A stretch of DNA of 6,958 nucleotides from Bacteroidales bacterium. Its GTDB lineage: Bacteria; Bacteroidota; Bacteroidia; Bacteroidales; UBA932. The notes below the pieces were generated by a model. The model did not search any database and was not told where the DNA came from. It worked only from the letters and a program-made list of their open reading frames with translations. Shown in pieces: positions 6,607 to 6,958 of this stretch; the stretch's first letter is position 1; each line of letters begins with the position of its first letter. The translations under genes and the position numbers were made by a program. Where the stretch lies: positions 1 to 6,958 of the forward strand of contig JAFXUS010000040.1 of the NCBI GenBank assembly GCA_017535125.1, written 5' to 3'.

Positions 6607-6711
6607 ATGGAACAGCTTAACTTCGCCCCCGCCGTCGCCGCCGAAATCCTCGCCCTGATCGAAGATCTCGACCTCGAACTCGTCACCACAAATAATACAT
6701 ATTCTGTTTAA
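6607..6711 (+). CDS. Small ORF, 34 residues, probably a 3'-truncated gene
   Basis: ATG at 6607 to TAA at 6709 encodes 34 residues beginning MEQLNFAPAVAAEILALIED. A promoter, an A-rich leader and the palindromic operator candidate all stand properly in front of it, so its 5' end looks like a genuine gene start. The first 27 codons are GC-rich with C or G in most third positions (CTC, GAC, GTC, ACC), like the neighbouring genes. The last seven (ACA AAT AAT ACA TAT TCT GTT) are AT-rich, and the break coincides with a general GC drop at about 6688. The simplest reading is that a longer gene lost its 3' part to an insertion or recombination and now stops by chance. It might instead be a genuine small acidic helical peptide. 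I do not recognise the family. Confidence 0.5.
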   Translation: MEQLNFAPAVAAEILALIEDLDLELVTTNNTYSV

Positions 6712-6726
6712 AGTAGAATTATTTGT
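6688..6726. repeat. 9-bp inverted repeat at the GC-content break
   Basis: ACAAATAAT (6688-6696) and ATTATTTGT (6718-6726) are perfect inverted copies separated by 21 nt. The left arm starts at the point where composition switches from GC-rich to AT-rich; the right arm contains the TTTG -33 box of the next promoter. It may be an element-end feature, an operator, or a chance match in AT-rich DNA. The stem is too AT-rich to be a convincing terminator. Confidence 0.4.
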
Positions 6727-6752
6727 AATTTCCTGGAAAACAGCTATCTTTG
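6722..6752 (+). promoter_or_regulatory. Near-consensus Bacteroidota promoter (TTTG-N19-TATCTTTG)
   Basis: TTTG at 6722-6725 is followed after exactly 19 nt by TATCTTTG at 6745-6752. This is the best promoter in the window and the only one with both boxes at standard spacing. Initiation is expected at about 6757-6759 on the plus strand. No plus-strand gene follows: a strong terminator lies about 40-65 nt downstream, and the next gene is on the minus strand. Confidence 0.75.
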
Positions 6753-6756
6753 CACT

Positions 6757-6825
6757 AGCTTATGAAGTTAGAGGGCACCACGGTGCACCTCCTTGCAGGA
6801 ATCCGAAAGGGTTCCTGTATTTTTT
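6757..6825 (+). ncRNA. Candidate small structured RNA, about 70 nt
   Basis: Between the promoter at 6722-6752 and the terminator at 6796-6825 lies a transcript of about 70 nt with two hairpins. The first pairs GAGG-GCAC (6771-6778) with GTGC-A-CCTC (6783-6791), eight base pairs with one bulged A and a CACG loop. The second is the terminator stem. The gap between them is only four nt (CTTG), giving a compact, fully structured RNA. It is either a stand-alone small RNA or a leader/attenuator whose downstream gene is gone. Its 3' end abuts, and overlaps by about 2 nt, the 3' end of the convergent minus-strand gene, so any antisense overlap with that mRNA's coding region is minimal. No RNA family is recognised; the 5' end is inferred from the promoter. 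Confidence 0.5.
6796..6825 (+). terminator. Strong intrinsic terminator with GNRA-type loop
   Basis: CAGGAATCC (6796-6804) pairs with GGGTTCCTG (6809-6817) through nine base pairs, including one G-T wobble, closing a GAAA tetraloop, and is followed directly by TATTTTTT (6818-6825). This is a textbook rho-independent terminator for plus-strand transcription. Read from the minus strand it has no T-tract after the stem, so it would not serve the convergent gene. Confidence 0.85.
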
Positions 6826-6958
6826 ATGGATACAGATCTATGACTCCGTCTCCGTCATATATCCATACTTCTTTTATTTGTGCATTGATATTTAGTCTTA
6901 AACGAACATTTCTGATAATCTGGCGAATAGATACGCCGTCTCTGTTGTCTAAGATAAT
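6824..6958 (-). CDS. Unknown protein, C-terminal 44 residues (5' part outside window)
   Basis: On the minus strand a frame is open from the window edge for 44 codons and ends at TAA (6824-6826). The visible part includes LDNRDGVSIRQIIRNVRLRL and ends VWIYDGDGVIDLYP. It reads like real protein: balanced charged and hydrophobic residues, an amphipathic helix rich in Arg and Leu, then a beta-strand and a GDG turn. Codons are AT-rich (ATA, TTA, AGA), unlike the GC-rich genes to the left, suggesting transferred DNA. It converges on the small RNA candidate, whose T-tract overlaps its stop codon. I do not recognise the family and assign no function. Confidence 0.6.
   Translation of the reverse strand: MILDNRDGVSIRQIIRNVRLRLNINAQIKEVWIYDGDGVIDLYP

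Noticed and set aside
6688..6726. Inverted repeat as an intrinsic terminator for the 34-codon ORF
   Set aside because: The stem has only two G-C pairs, a 21-nt loop that contains the stop codon, and no T-tract.
6762..6958. Plus-strand frame open from ATG 6762 to the window edge (MKLEGTTVHLL...)
   Set aside because: It runs through a strong terminator after about 12 codons and is antisense to a more protein-like minus-strand frame. It stays a minor alternative, because the window ends before a stop codon.
1..6958. CRISPR array, tRNA, rRNA or transposase gene
   Set aside because: No regularly spaced repeats, no cloverleaf or rRNA sequence, and no DDE or tyrosine recombinase motifs were seen on either strand.

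Overview
The window looks like a chromosomal segment of a GC-rich member of the Bacteroidota, probably Bacteroidales. Four sites carry the Bacteroidota housekeeping -7 box TATCTTTG (consensus TAnnTTTG), leaders are A-rich with little Shine-Dalgarno signal, and the large peptidase gene encodes a lipoprotein with a KED tail after the lipobox Cys, as in surface-exported Bacteroidota lipoproteins. The species cannot be named from the sequence alone.

Layout. (1) 1-3221, plus strand: the 3' part of a UvrD/PcrA helicase gene, then a Nif3-family metal-binding protein and an acyl-ACP thioesterase. They are tightly packed (25-nt gap, then an 11-nt overlap) and are probably co-transcribed. The helicase's variable C-terminal linker contains a palindrome-rich stretch that looks like a dispersed intergenic repeat captured in frame. 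(2) 3261-5465, minus strand, convergent with the thioesterase: an S9 (prolyl oligopeptidase/DPP-IV-like) peptidase lipoprotein with a beta-propeller and an S567/D678/H710 triad. (3) 5466-5583: a divergent promoter region. (4) 5584-6492, plus strand: an HTH-WYL-WCX transcription regulator. (5) 6493-6958: an accessory-looking tail. It contains a REP-like palindrome, a second copy of the palindrome that lies in front of the WYL gene, a promoter and a 34-codon ORF. GC then drops sharply at about 6688 (57% in 6601-6690, about 36% in 6691-6958, counted by hand). The AT-rich tail holds an inverted repeat, a near-perfect promoter, a candidate structured RNA of about 70 nt ending in a strong intrinsic terminator, and the 3' end of an unknown minus-strand gene that runs off the window.

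How it may work together. The most interesting signal is a 17-bp palindrome, RTGTCAATARTTGRCAY, found at the WYL regulator's own promoter (5530-5546) and again at the promoter of the small downstream ORF (6547-6563), each time just upstream of the TATCTTTG box. This suggests autoregulation plus control of the next transcription unit by the WYL protein. That downstream unit appears to have lost its 3' part where the AT-rich accessory segment begins. The helicase, Nif3, thioesterase and peptidase genes are ordinary housekeeping or catabolic genes.
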